Shown: piece by piece, positions 1-7,157 of the stretch
How the letters are laid out: every line of letters begins with the position of its first letter
Numbering within the stretch: position 1 is the stretch's first letter
Assembly: GCA_018725205.1 (NCBI GenBank)
Contig: QLUB01000037.1
Coordinates: 1 to 14,483 of the forward strand
DNA from: a candidate division NPL-UPA2 bacterium
Lineage (GTDB): Bacteria > Bacillota > UBA994
Direction of reading: 5' to 3'
DNA: 14,483 bases
The notes under the pieces: generated by a model
Database searches by the model: none
Told to the model about the DNA's origin: nothing
Seen by the model: only the letters and a program-made list of their open reading frames with translations
Made by a program: the position numbers and the translations under genes

Positions 1-68
1 CGCTGCAAGGTCTTTGTCGTTCTAGCAAGTTGCTGTCCAAACGTCTGTGGAGAATACGTACTTTTCAT
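1..68 (-). CDS. Possible 5' end of an unidentified gene running out of the window
   Basis: An ATG at 66-68 opens a frame that stays open to the window edge (about 22 codons, beginning MKSTYSPQTFGQ). The other two minus-strand frames hit a stop within this stretch. No Shine-Dalgarno sequence precedes the ATG, but a promoter-like element ends just before it. In many Clostridia the gene after DUF512 is der (EngA GTPase). These residues do not look like the start of Der, which normally has a P-loop almost at once. I do not recognise the protein, and the frame could be spurious because so little is visible. Confidence 0.3.
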   Translation of the reverse strand, partial: MKSTYSPQTFGQQLARTTKTLQ

Positions 69-74
69 GTCACT

Positions 75-103
75 ATTTTAGCATACTTTGGCATATATTT
101 AAA
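75..103 (-). promoter_or_regulatory. Candidate extended -10 promoter for the gene at the left edge
   Basis: On the minus strand, TAAAAT (75-80) is preceded by TGC (81-83), giving the extended -10 form TGnTAAAAT. A weak -35 (TTTAAA, 98-103) sits 17 nt upstream and overlaps the stop of the DUF512 gene. The predicted transcription start falls at about position 68, the A of the downstream ATG, so any transcript would have almost no leader. This is pattern matching only, in an AT-rich stretch. Confidence 0.35.
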
Positions 104-1415
104 CAACTAATTGTTGCTCTCCTTTGGTCATACTAGCCAAGTCTCTCCCTTGCGTAGGGCAAGCAACGAGTACAAGTTGCGAAAAGTGCGAACTTAACTC
201 AGCGAACGTTACGTCATCAAGAAACACGCCGGCGCGCAGACACACATCCGGGATAAGTACGGTCGTGTTAGGCTTTAGCAGAGCAACTTCCAATGCATGC
301 TTGATGTCCTGGCCCCCGAGTAGGCCCGTAACGGTAACTTGCCCCCCAAAGAGCTTGTTCCTGCCCACAACTAGGTCTACTGACCCGCCGTCTAGATTGA
401 CGATGTGCTGCAAACTGCGCATGACAGACTGCGCACTTTCACCTGTGACCCAAGTTATAGGGCGTGAGCGGCTAGCTTTGCCCCTACCTCTCGCCCACTC
501 GCCGCGAAAGTCATCGATAAATCCGCGACACAACCCCACGCCGTTCTCTAGTTGTGGGTAGTCATCGTACCACGTATGCCGCGGGAAGCCTGCGTGTGCC
601 AACACATAGAACTCATCTGCCGCATAGACCACGGTGGCTCCGTGTTTGCGCCGCATGCGCTTGCCAAAGTCCGTTACTTGGCTGAGAACAGCTCGGGCGG
701 AGCTCGCATCAAAGCCAGGCAATGTCGTTAGACCAGAGCGGTAGCCTGTAAGACCAACTGGCACTACAGCCACAGATTCCACTCCGGGGTAAAGTGTTGT
801 CAGGTCACGCAAGCTCCGCAGAAGCTCCTGCCCATCGTTCAGCCCTGGCACTAGCACAAGCTGAGCGTGAACCGCAATTCCGTGCAACACGAGCTCTTTT
901 ATTTGTTCCATCACAACCGCAGCTCGAGGGTTCTGCATGATGTAAGCCCGGAGACTCGGGTTAGTGCTATGAACTGACACATAGATGGGAGAAATGCGTT
1001 CGCTAAGTATGCGCTGCCAGTTCTCCGCATCGATGTTTGTTAAACTTACAAAGGAGCCATACACTAGCGAAAGCCGATAGTCGTCGTCCTTTACGTAGAG
1101 AGTATCGCGTTTGCCTGGCGGCATCTGCCGTACAAAACAGAACACGCAATTGTTCTGGCAGGGGTGTATCCGGTCAATGGTAGGTACGTCAAACCCAAGG
1201 CCAATGTCCGCTCCGGACTGATGCTTGACAATGAAGGTTTGTTCGCGTTCATGCTTATCGCGGGCTACAATGCGCATTAGCGGCGCAACTAGAGCATGCT
1301 TCCAATCGATAATGTCTCTTATTGTCTTGCCGTTAACGCTGATAATACTGTGGCCTGCGCAAAGTCCTGCCCGCGCGGCGGGAGAAGCAGGCAAGACCTC
1401 CGTCACTTGGTGCAC
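99..1415 (-). CDS. DUF512 family radical-SAM-like iron-sulfur protein with N-terminal PDZ-like domain
   Basis: This protein of about 438 aa is a full-length member of the DUF512 family, widespread in Bacillota and Cyanobacteria. No reaction has been assigned to the family as far as I know. The N-terminus (about 1-55) is PDZ-like (VLPASPAARAGL, then SVNGKTI). Next comes a C-x3-C-x2-C cluster (PCQNNCVFCF, cysteines near 86, 90 and 93) as used for a radical-SAM-type [4Fe-4S] centre, followed by the family signature KDDDYRLS. The C-terminal half is the DUF512 domain proper. I prefer the GTG at 1413-1415 over an ATG at 1436, because GGGAGG lies 5 nt upstream of the GTG while the ATG has no good ribosome site, and homologues start close to VTEVLP. 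It lies 57 nt after the DUF3189 gene, probably in the same transcript, and no obvious terminator follows it. Function is unknown; an enzymatic role is inference from the cysteine motif. Confidence 0.88.
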   Translation of the reverse strand: MHQVTEVLPASPAARAGLCAGHSIISVNGKTIRDIIDWKHALVAPLMRIVARDKHEREQTFIVKHQSGADIGLGFDVPTIDRIHPCQNNCVFCFVRQMPPGKRDTLYVKDDDYRLSLVYGSFVSLTNIDAENWQRILSERISPIYVSVHSTNPSLRAYIMQNPRAAVVMEQIKELVLHGIAVHAQLVLVPGLNDGQELLRSLRDLTTLYPGVESVAVVPVGLTGYRSGLTTLPGFDASSARAVLSQVTDFGKRMRRKHGATVVYAADEFYVLAHAGFPRHTWYDDYPQLENGVGLCRGFIDDFRGEWARGRGKASRSRPITWVTGESAQSVMRSLQHIVNLDGGSVDLVVGRNKLFGGQVTVTGLLGGQDIKHALEVALLKPNTTVLIPDVCLRAGVFLDDVTFAELSSHFSQLVLVACPTQGRDLASMTKGEQQLVV

Positions 1416-1472
1416 ACTAACCTCCCACAATACCATCTTCAGCCCACATTATCCCCCACTGCCTATGCTACG

Positions 1473-1931
1473 TCAAGCCCGGCAAACTGCCTTGACTTCG
1501 CTGACTAAGCGTACAAAGCAGTAGTACCGAGTCAAAATTCCGTACACGCACATTGGACGCCCCAGACTCACGTAGCCGCAGCGTCGTGACAAAAATCCGC
1601 CAATGCGCACAGGGAGGCTGATACACTGCAGCGTATCTACTATGCAAAAAGCGTCCGCGCTTACTTGGCTCTCTGTGAGTACAAGGCGCAGTGCGGCCAG
1701 CGTGCCAGCTCGACTAGGTCCGAGTCCCGCCACGTACACACTGTTGCCGTACTCATCTTTCCCGAATTTAAGCACGCGGCCTAGCTCGCGTGATGACCCT
1801 TGGTCAAAGTTTGGCAGGGACAATATCTCGTGTGCAGACGGACGCGACAGGATGGGGAGCAGACCGACATGGATACCCGCTGCTGTAGCCGAAGTATGGG
1901 CACCTGCGTAGCAGCAGTAGATGACCTCCAT
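1473..1931 (-). CDS. DUF3189 family protein
   Basis: This 152-aa protein matches DUF3189, a family found mainly in spore-forming Clostridia and lacking a known function. Recognisable parts are the N-terminal signature YCCYAGAHTSATAAGIHVG, a central glycine-rich stretch (VAGLGPSRAG) and the C-terminal GGFLSRR followed by LGRP. Length and ends fit the family, so it appears intact, unlike the gene upstream. The ATG at 1929-1931 is fixed by homology, since the family starts immediately before the IYxCxxGxH motif. An AGGGAG sequence lies about 11 nt upstream, slightly far. It sits between the spoIIP remnant and DUF512, a familiar order in Clostridia, which suggests a link to sporulation or the cell envelope. 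That link is context, not evidence of function. Confidence 0.85.
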   Translation of the reverse strand: MEVIYCCYAGAHTSATAAGIHVGLLPILSRPSAHEILSLPNFDQGSSRELGRVLKFGKDEYGNSVYVAGLGPSRAGTLAALRLVLTESQVSADAFCIVDTLQCISLPVRIGGFLSRRCGYVSLGRPMCVYGILTRYYCFVRLVSEVKAVCRA

Positions 1932-1958
1932 TATATTCTGTACTCCCTAGAAAGCTCA

Positions 1959-2960
1959 CTACTGAGTAGCCACTTTTGCTGGGGAAAGCGTAAAAACAGC
2001 AGAAAACGAAACCGGAGTGCTACCACTATTCATGCATACTACACTTCTCTCGTCGGCAGAGCCGTGAAGGTCAATAAAACGCCCGGGCCTGTTTATCGCA
2101 GGCCATAGCTTGGGCAATTCCGTGAGCATGCGCGCGTCGCCAGCAAAGCCTGCGGCACTGTCAGGGGCGGCACCTCCAAGGTACGCCGCTACCACTTCGG
2201 CAAACAAAGCGGCACCATCCTTGGCCTCTGCGCGGGTGCAATTCCTGATTGTAGCTGCCCCGCGCAAAGAAGATCCCCTTCACTAGACCGGGGAAGCGTT
2301 GGTCAGCCGCAGCCTTTAATTCTTGGGCAAACTGCTTGTTAGCGCGCATGTTTGGGTTCTGGCGCCCTACCACTAGCTGTACTTGAGCCAGCTCTCGCCC
2401 TTTCACCCTAGCCGTATAAAACCTCCGCTCCAAAGCGTCGCGGTGCACGTCTAGGAGAGCCTGTGGCTGGTTCTGCCGCATCAGGTTTACCGCTGTACGG
2501 CGCGACCGCTGATAGGCCAATTTGTCATGGGGGCAATGTATTGCCTTGGTGTGTTCCACCTGTACCCCTTGTGCCTTGAGGTCAGCGGTAAAAGCATCGC
2601 CTACCCTTAGGATGCCGCCGTTACCACGAATGCTCGAAGCGCCATCACTCGGCCTATAGGATTCCGCGCTGTGCGTATGATACATCGCCACACGCACCTC
2701 GCGCTCCGCTGCTCTCACCAGCGGGGGCGAGGCGACGTCAGCCCGGCCAAACTGCTCCAGAAAAGCCCCAAACCATGCTGATTGCTCTGCAATAGCCTCT
2801 GTCCGCAGGAGCCTAGCTTCAGCGCGAAAGCCGTTGATAGCAGTAACTTCATAGACGCGGTTATCAGGAGTTTGACACATGTCCCCCACGTACACCATAC
2901 GCGCGGTATGAAACACCTCTTCTCCCGTCTGGGCATCCACCCAATCTGGCACAACCGCGC
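1959..2960 (-). pseudogene. spoIIP: Disrupted spoIIP (stage II sporulation protein P, peptidoglycan hydrolase of engulfment)
   Basis: SpoIIP is a membrane-anchored amidase/endopeptidase that, with SpoIID and SpoIIM, remodels septal peptidoglycan during forespore engulfment. The body is well conserved: an N-terminal region (VPDWVDAQTGEEVFHTAR), then the catalytic signatures MYHTHSAESY (2656-2682), RSRRTAV, DVHRDA (2434-2451) and VVGRQNPNM, and NQELHPR (2230-2250). At 2230 the frame breaks. Homology resumes one frame over as AEAKDGAALFAEVV and runs to a TAG at 1959. The dozen or so residues expected between PRA and EA, including the conserved LLxEVG glutamate, are missing. This means a deletion whose length is not a multiple of three. 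The start codon and signal peptide are also missing: the coding frame begins abruptly near 2955, right after DUF1614 sequence in a different frame. No ribosome site precedes any start in the frame. The tail after 2170 is poorly conserved and lacks a clear membrane helix. Read as a recent pseudogene. Confidence 0.82.
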
Positions 2961-3295
2961 CGCGAGCGGCCCAACAGGTAGGCGGAAACCAAGTAAATGG
3001 CTGACGTGGTGGCGATAGTCGCCAGTACGGTACGCCAGCGCTCTTTGGCAGTCCCTGCCGTGACAAAGAGGTACAAGCTAATGCCAATCGGGATTAGACC
3101 GCCCCCAACGTTGATGGACAGCGTTGGCGCAAGGGGTAAATCCGGTAGGAACCCCCCAACTAACATGGCCAGCACTAGCATTAGTGCGGTTCTGTCATTC
3201 CTCTTCATGCGGTCCAAAACTCGCTGCGCTACGCCGCTCAAGATCAGGATAGTCACAATCACTAAGGCAATGAGACCAACCGGTAGACCTAGCAA
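2864..3295 (-). pseudogene. Truncated DUF1614 family membrane protein
   Basis: The first 100 or so residues match DUF1614, a Clostridia membrane protein of unknown function and normally about 220 aa. There is a hydrophobic N-terminus (GLPVGLIALVIVTILIL), the motif RVLDRM, then LSINVGGGLIPI and LFVTAGTAKE. After AIYLVSAYL the sequence jumps straight to LGRSRRG (2954-2971). In relatives that motif lies some 30-40 residues further on, so an internal deletion is likely. Immediately after GRSRRG the match ends, and from about 2955 the DNA encodes SpoIIP in another frame. The residual frame then runs through non-homologous residues to a stop at 2864. The start is TTG at 3293-3295, with AAGGAG 7 nt upstream, so the 5' end still looks translatable. 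The product would be a membrane fragment. The gene normally neighbours spoIIP and DUF3189, as here. Confidence 0.75.
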
Positions 3296-3366
3296 GGTAT
3301 CGCTCCTTTCTCAATAGAGCAAAACTAACTTCGCGCCTTACCGCTAGTGTGCCCGAGTTGGCAAAC

Positions 3367-3393
3367 AAAAAGCACATTGGTTCCCCAATGTGC
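3367..3393 (-). terminator. Rho-independent terminator of the dapB-to-ispH/rpsA unit
   Basis: A perfect 9-bp stem, GCACATTGG/CCAATGTGC (3372-3380 and 3385-3393), encloses a 4-nt loop. On the minus strand it is followed directly by five T residues (3367-3371) and TGTTT. It stands 35 nt after the stop of the IspH-S1 gene and separates that operon from the DUF1614/spoIIP block. Confidence 0.85.
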
Positions 3394-3417
3394 AGAATTG
3401 GTTCCCCAATGTGCAGA
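3376..3417. repeat. Tandem duplication of 21 bp covering a terminator arm
   Basis: Two identical adjacent 21-bp units occupy 3376-3396 and 3397-3417, each containing TTGGTTCCCCAATGTGC. The unit is most of the terminator hairpin. The T-distal copy has only the shorter TTGG/CCAA pairing of its own and no T tract. It looks like a recent slippage duplication. Confidence 0.9.
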
Positions 3418-3428
3418 ACGTGAGTGAT

Positions 3429-5504
3429 TTACTTCTTCTCCTTAAGCAGCTCCCCAAACACGTCGCCTAGCGTGACCTTGCTCTCCTCGCGATAACTGTG
3501 GTTACGGTCGTCACGGCCTCGCCTCTCGCCCCGTTCGCGGCGGTCGCTTCGCTCCCCACGCTCAGGGCGGTCAGAGCGATCCTGCTGCGGCGGGCGGTCT
3601 TGCGCTTCTTTAATCGACAGACTGACGCGATGCTCCGCCGGCACAATGGAGAGGATCTTAACAGTAACCTGGTCACCGGGCTTTACTGCGTCCTCAGTCT
3701 TCTCCACGCGCTCATGCGCGAGCTGCGAGATATGCACTAGTCCTTCGATCCCAGGTGCAATCTCCACAAACGCGCCAAAACTCGCCGTACGCACTATGCG
3801 GCCGGGAACTATCGCGCCCGGGGCAAACATATCTGATATCTTGTTCCATGGGTCGCCTTCTCCCTGCTTTATGCTCAGCGAGACGCGGCCTTTTTCGCGG
3901 TCAACCCCGAGAATTTTCACTTTGACCTCTTGCCCCACGGTTAACGCCTCTTGCGGGTGACTGACTCGCTGCCAAGCGATTTCGGATACATGCACCAGCC
4001 CGTCTACGCCGCCGAGGTCAACAAATGCGCCGAAGTCCGTGAGTCGTTGTACTACGCCATCACGAATATGTCCTGGGATTAGACCCTCCCACGTTCTGGT
4101 CTTGAGCTCCTCGGTCTTTTTCTCGAGGGCCTCCTTGCGAGACACCACCACCCTGCGGCGAGGCTCCTCAATTTCCTTAATCAAAACAGATACCGTCTGA
4201 CCGATATAGGCATTGAGGTCGGGCACATAGCGCAAATCAACATGGGATGCGGGCATAAAGGCCTTTATTCCAATCACATCAACCATGACTCCGCCCTTTA
4301 CGGCTTCAACTATTTTCCCTTGCAGAATGGCCCCGCTTTCGCGGGCAACTCTCAGGTCTTTCATGCCTTGTTCTTCAGAGGCACGGCGTCTAGAGAGAAA
4401 TATCTTGTCTTCCTTGCCATCGATGCGCAGGACTACAGCGCTGATAGTCTCGCCAATGGGGCACATTTCGACGGGGTTAAAGTTGGGGTCATGGCTTAGT
4501 TCGCTCTTGCTTATGTACCCTTCTGACTTTTGTCCGATATCCACTTGGACACCTTCCGCATCGGCGCTGACGACTCTCCCCTCAACCAATTGCCCGCGTT
4601 TGAGAGTAGTGAAGTGCGCGGATTCACTGGCAGCAGTAATTTCTTCTGCCGCGGTCTCTTGTACCTCCGGGAGCTTGTTTTCCATGTTCTCCATTGCGAC
4701 GACGACCTCCTTAATGATCCATTCAGGGGTAGAAGCACCTGCAGCTACACCAGCAATCCGTTTATTAACAAACCATGCCGGGTCTAACTGGTCAGGCGTT
4801 TCGACCTGATAGGTGGGTGTGCCTACCCGGCTACACAGAGCGGCAAGGTTTTTGGTGTTGGCACTATTATTCCCACCCACGATTACCATTATATCTACTT
4901 GTGCGGCTAATTGATAGGTGGCAAGTTGTCTTTCTTGCGTGGCCACACAAATAGTCTTAACGGGTTTCACCTCGTGCCCGCCAAGGCGCAGATAGTTGAC
5001 CGCTGCCTGCCATGTCTCTACAGGTGTAGTGGTCTGCGCGAGTACCGCTACCCTGCGTGAAAGCGATTGAGCTGCAAGTTCTGCCTCATCTCGCACAACA
5101 CGTACCGCTCCGCCCGCATGCCCGAGTACTGCTTGCACCTCTGGATGCTCCACATCGCCCACTAGGACTACTTCCCAACCGTCTGCCACAGCCAGCGCAG
5201 TCTCACGCTGCAGGCGCAGTACATGCGGACAGGTAGCATCTACTATCCTAAGGTTTCTCTCTCTTGCCAGTTCGTAAACACTTGGCAACGCCCCATGACT
5301 ACGGATAAGCACCTCACTGCCGGGAGGCACTTCGTCAATGCTGCTCTCGGCTAGTCCAGCGTCCCTTAGTTTATCTGCGACTTGGGGGTTATGCACTACA
5401 GGACCTAGGCTGTAGCCGTGTCTCCCAGCGACTTCCTGCGCAAGCTCCAGGGCCTGCATCACGCCCCTGCACATGCCTGTAGGGTAGGCTTTAAGCACCC
5501 TCAC
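3429..5504 (-). CDS. ispH: Fused 4-hydroxy-3-methylbut-2-enyl diphosphate reductase (IspH) and ribosomal protein S1
   Basis: This 691-aa two-part protein joins the last enzyme of the MEP isoprenoid pathway to an S1-type RNA-binding protein. IspH spans about 1-275: the cluster cysteines are C12 (GMCRGV), C92 (DATCPH) and C186 (KTICVATQER), with substrate-pocket residues H38 (VVHNPQV), H70 (RSHGA), H120 and E122 (VEHPEV), and GGNNSANT near 210. An acidic linker leads to four S1 domains at roughly 300-375, 388-460, 475-550 and 562-636; the third and fourth carry the classic FGAFV and GLVHxS motifs. A charged Arg/Asp/Glu tail (about 637-675) ends in VTLGDVFGELLKEKK. The fusion is known in Clostridia, where the S1 part is taken as the organism's S1 homologue. 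The GTG start overlaps the plsC stop (GTGA), indicating translational coupling. A terminator follows. All catalytic residues I can check are present. Confidence 0.95.
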   Translation of the reverse strand: MRVLKAYPTGMCRGVMQALELAQEVAGRHGYSLGPVVHNPQVADKLRDAGLAESSIDEVPPGSEVLIRSHGALPSVYELARERNLRIVDATCPHVLRLQRETALAVADGWEVVLVGDVEHPEVQAVLGHAGGAVRVVRDEAELAAQSLSRRVAVLAQTTTPVETWQAAVNYLRLGGHEVKPVKTICVATQERQLATYQLAAQVDIMVIVGGNNSANTKNLAALCSRVGTPTYQVETPDQLDPAWFVNKRIAGVAAGASTPEWIIKEVVVAMENMENKLPEVQETAAEEITAASESAHFTTLKRGQLVEGRVVSADAEGVQVDIGQKSEGYISKSELSHDPNFNPVEMCPIGETISAVVLRIDGKEDKIFLSRRRASEEQGMKDLRVARESGAILQGKIVEAVKGGVMVDVIGIKAFMPASHVDLRYVPDLNAYIGQTVSVLIKEIEEPRRRVVVSRKEALEKKTEELKTRTWEGLIPGHIRDGVVQRLTDFGAFVDLGGVDGLVHVSEIAWQRVSHPQEALTVGQEVKVKILGVDREKGRVSLSIKQGEGDPWNKISDMFAPGAIVPGRIVRTASFGAFVEIAPGIEGLVHISQLAHERVEKTEDAVKPGDQVTVKILSIVPAEHRVSLSIKEAQDRPPQQDRSDRPERGERSDRRERGERRGRDDRNHSYREESKVTLGDVFGELLKEKK

Positions 5505-6085
5505 GCGAGCGTCTCCTTTAACTCAGTGATGATGCCCATCAGGCGGGTAGTGGCTATGCTGCGGTCATACTCCCCTTCGGTACATAAGGAGTGCACGCTC
5601 ACGGGTTGGCCAAAAACTATCGTGAGCGGCTGGCGAAACTTATAGCTCCCGGCAATAGCAGCGGGGACAATTAGACTCTGCGTTCTCTCCGCCAGCATTG
5701 TCGCACCTTGAAAAGGTGCCTTGACCTCCCCCGCCTTACCGCGCGTGCCTTCAGGAAATATGCCGAGTACCCCTCCCTTCCGTAGTATCAGCAAGCTGTG
5801 CTTAATGGCCCGTATGTCCGCGTCACCACGCTTGACTGGGAACGCACCCGCGAGGCGTGCTAAGACGCCGATTATCGGCCACGAAAACACCTCTGCTTTT
5901 GCCATAAACTGCACCTGACGGCGGGTGCCCAAGATCATGAGTACGGGGTCAAACATGTGGATATGGTTAGCGCAGAGGATTGCGCCGCCGGAGTTTGGTA
6001 TGTTCTCCTTGCCGAGCACGCGTACGCGGTACAAAAGACAGAGTAGGCCTCCCACCAGCACACGCAAGAAGTTATATGCTTGCAT
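5501..6085 (-). CDS. plsC: 1-acyl-sn-glycerol-3-phosphate acyltransferase (PlsC family)
   Basis: The 194-aa membrane-associated enzyme transfers a second acyl chain to lysophosphatidic acid, giving phosphatidic acid for phospholipid synthesis. It has the acyltransferase motif NH-x4-D (N40, H41, D46 in ANHIHMFDP), FPVKRG (82-87) and the substrate-binding motif FPEGTRG (110-116). A hydrophobic N-terminus (LRVLVGGLLCLLYRV) likely anchors it to the membrane. The length is typical of the short Bacillota PlsC. The ATG start lies inside the end of the upstream kinase frame (14-nt overlap), and its stop overlaps the IspH start by 4 nt, so it is translated as part of the operon. The order cmk-plsC-ispH is common in Clostridia. 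Confidence 0.93.
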   Translation of the reverse strand: MQAYNFLRVLVGGLLCLLYRVRVLGKENIPNSGGAILCANHIHMFDPVLMILGTRRQVQFMAKAEVFSWPIIGVLARLAGAFPVKRGDADIRAIKHSLLILRKGGVLGIFPEGTRGKAGEVKAPFQGATMLAERTQSLIVPAAIAGSYKFRQPLTIVFGQPVSVHSLCTEGEYDRSIATTRLMGIITELKETLA

Positions 6086-7157
6086 GTGTTTCCACGGCTA
6101 CGAGTTTCATAATCGTTTGCACTACTTCTTCCAGGCTCAGAAGAGTACAGTCGATAGTAACGGCATCAGCCGCTTTCCGTAGTGGAGAGGCCATGCGCGT
6201 GCTGTCTTTGTTGTCTCGCTCTTTTATCTGCTCGGCTATGTTTGTGAGGGGTGCCACATGTCCCTGGGACTGCATTTCCAATTGCCTTCGTCTTGCACGC
6301 TCCGCATGGTCAGCGACTAGGAATACCTTAATCGGCGCGTCGGGCAGCACTTCTGTACCGATGTCCCTCCCCTCCATTACGATGCCGCCAAGCCCAGCAA
6401 TCTCCTGCTGCTTAGATACCATTATCTTGCGCACAGAACTGCATTGAGCAACGCGGGATACGGCTTGGTTCACTTGTGGCGAGCGGATTTCCTCGCCTAA
6501 CGGCTCGCCATTCAAGGTAAGACGCGATGCGCCCTCGAGAGTAAACCGCATTTCCTCAAGTAGTGCAGTAAGGGCTCGATCATCCTGTAGATCAACACCC
6601 AGTTTGAGGGCTTGCCATGTTAGCGCCCTATACATGGCGCCGGTGTCGAGATAGCGCATATTAAGCATCTCTGCTAGGCTCCTAGCTACGGTACTTTTCC
6701 CTGCGCCTGCGGGGCCGTCAATTGCAATGCTGAGCTTGTTCCGATGCGCTCTCTTTAGCGCCAGCTCCGGTCGCAGAACATGCGCGCCGTTTAGGTACAG
6801 ATGCTTGACCTCTTGCCGGCTCAGGCACGTTTCGGCATACACGAGCACGCGCACACAGAGTGTTGGAGCTCCCTCCACGGCAAGTTCCTGCGCGCATAGC
6901 AACGGCACATCCGAAAGCCCAATAGTGCGTGCGGCCAGTGCCGGAAAGGCAGCCGTGATATCAGGTGTCCCCGTAAAGACTATGCTGACTAAATCCTTGT
7001 CTTTAAGCCCGTTGGCGTCGAGGAGGGCTGTAAGCAGTTCCTCAGTCGCGCGAAGCACGGCATCCCTTGTGTTTGCTTCGCAAATCGTAGCTCCCCTAAT
7101 GGCAATAATTTCTCTCACCCCAAAAATAGTGCTATAAACTCTTACATTATTCGGCAC
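6072..7157 (-). CDS. Fusion of AroH-type chorismate mutase and cytidylate kinase
   Basis: One 361-aa frame encodes two normally separate enzymes. Residues 14-137 are a monofunctional AroH-class chorismate mutase (chorismate to prephenate). Residues corresponding to the Bacillus subtilis active site are all there: R21 (AIRGAT), C88 and E91 (LLCAQE), R103 (CVRV) and Y121 (HLYLNG). From about 141 comes a complete cytidylate kinase, which makes CDP and dCDP from CMP and dCMP: P-loop GPAGAGKS (148-155), LDTGAMYRA, EGRDIGTEVLP and RDNKDSTR. An Asn sits where a free kinase would start with Met, and I see no internal start with a ribosome site. The GTG at 7155-7157 overlaps the rluB end; a second GTG at 7116-7118 fits AroH homologues better, but neither has a good ribosome site. 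Coupling to rluB translation is likely. Confidence 0.92.
   Translation of the reverse strand: MPNNVRVYSTIFGVREIIAIRGATICEANTRDAVLRATEELLTALLDANGLKDKDLVSIVFTGTPDITAAFPALAARTIGLSDVPLLCAQELAVEGAPTLCVRVLVYAETCLSRQEVKHLYLNGAHVLRPELALKRAHRNKLSIAIDGPAGAGKSTVARSLAEMLNMRYLDTGAMYRALTWQALKLGVDLQDDRALTALLEEMRFTLEGASRLTLNGEPLGEEIRSPQVNQAVSRVAQCSSVRKIMVSKQQEIAGLGGIVMEGRDIGTEVLPDAPIKVFLVADHAERARRRQLEMQSQGHVAPLTNIAEQIKERDNKDSTRMASPLRKAADAVTIDCTLLSLEEVVQTIMKLVAVETHASI

Noticed and set aside
124..561. 145-codon plus-strand open frame
   Set aside because: Antisense shadow of the conserved DUF512 gene.
1926..1940. TATAAT overlapping the DUF3189 ATG as a promoter
   Set aside because: It would place the transcript start inside the gene and has no fitting -35; it probably arises from the ATA-ATG context.
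2864..3087. Programmed frameshifting that would join DUF1614 membrane segments to SpoIIP
   Set aside because: No slippery heptamer or downstream structure is evident, residues are missing from both proteins, and spoIIP has a second frame break at 2230.
3195..3377. 60-codon minus-strand frame starting MCFLFANSGTL between the terminator and DUF1614
   Set aside because: It overlaps the DUF1614 coding region in another frame, has no ribosome site and resembles no family.
4285..4809. 174-codon plus-strand open frame
   Set aside because: It is antisense to the clear IspH-S1 coding region, with a composition expected of a shadow frame and no ribosome site.
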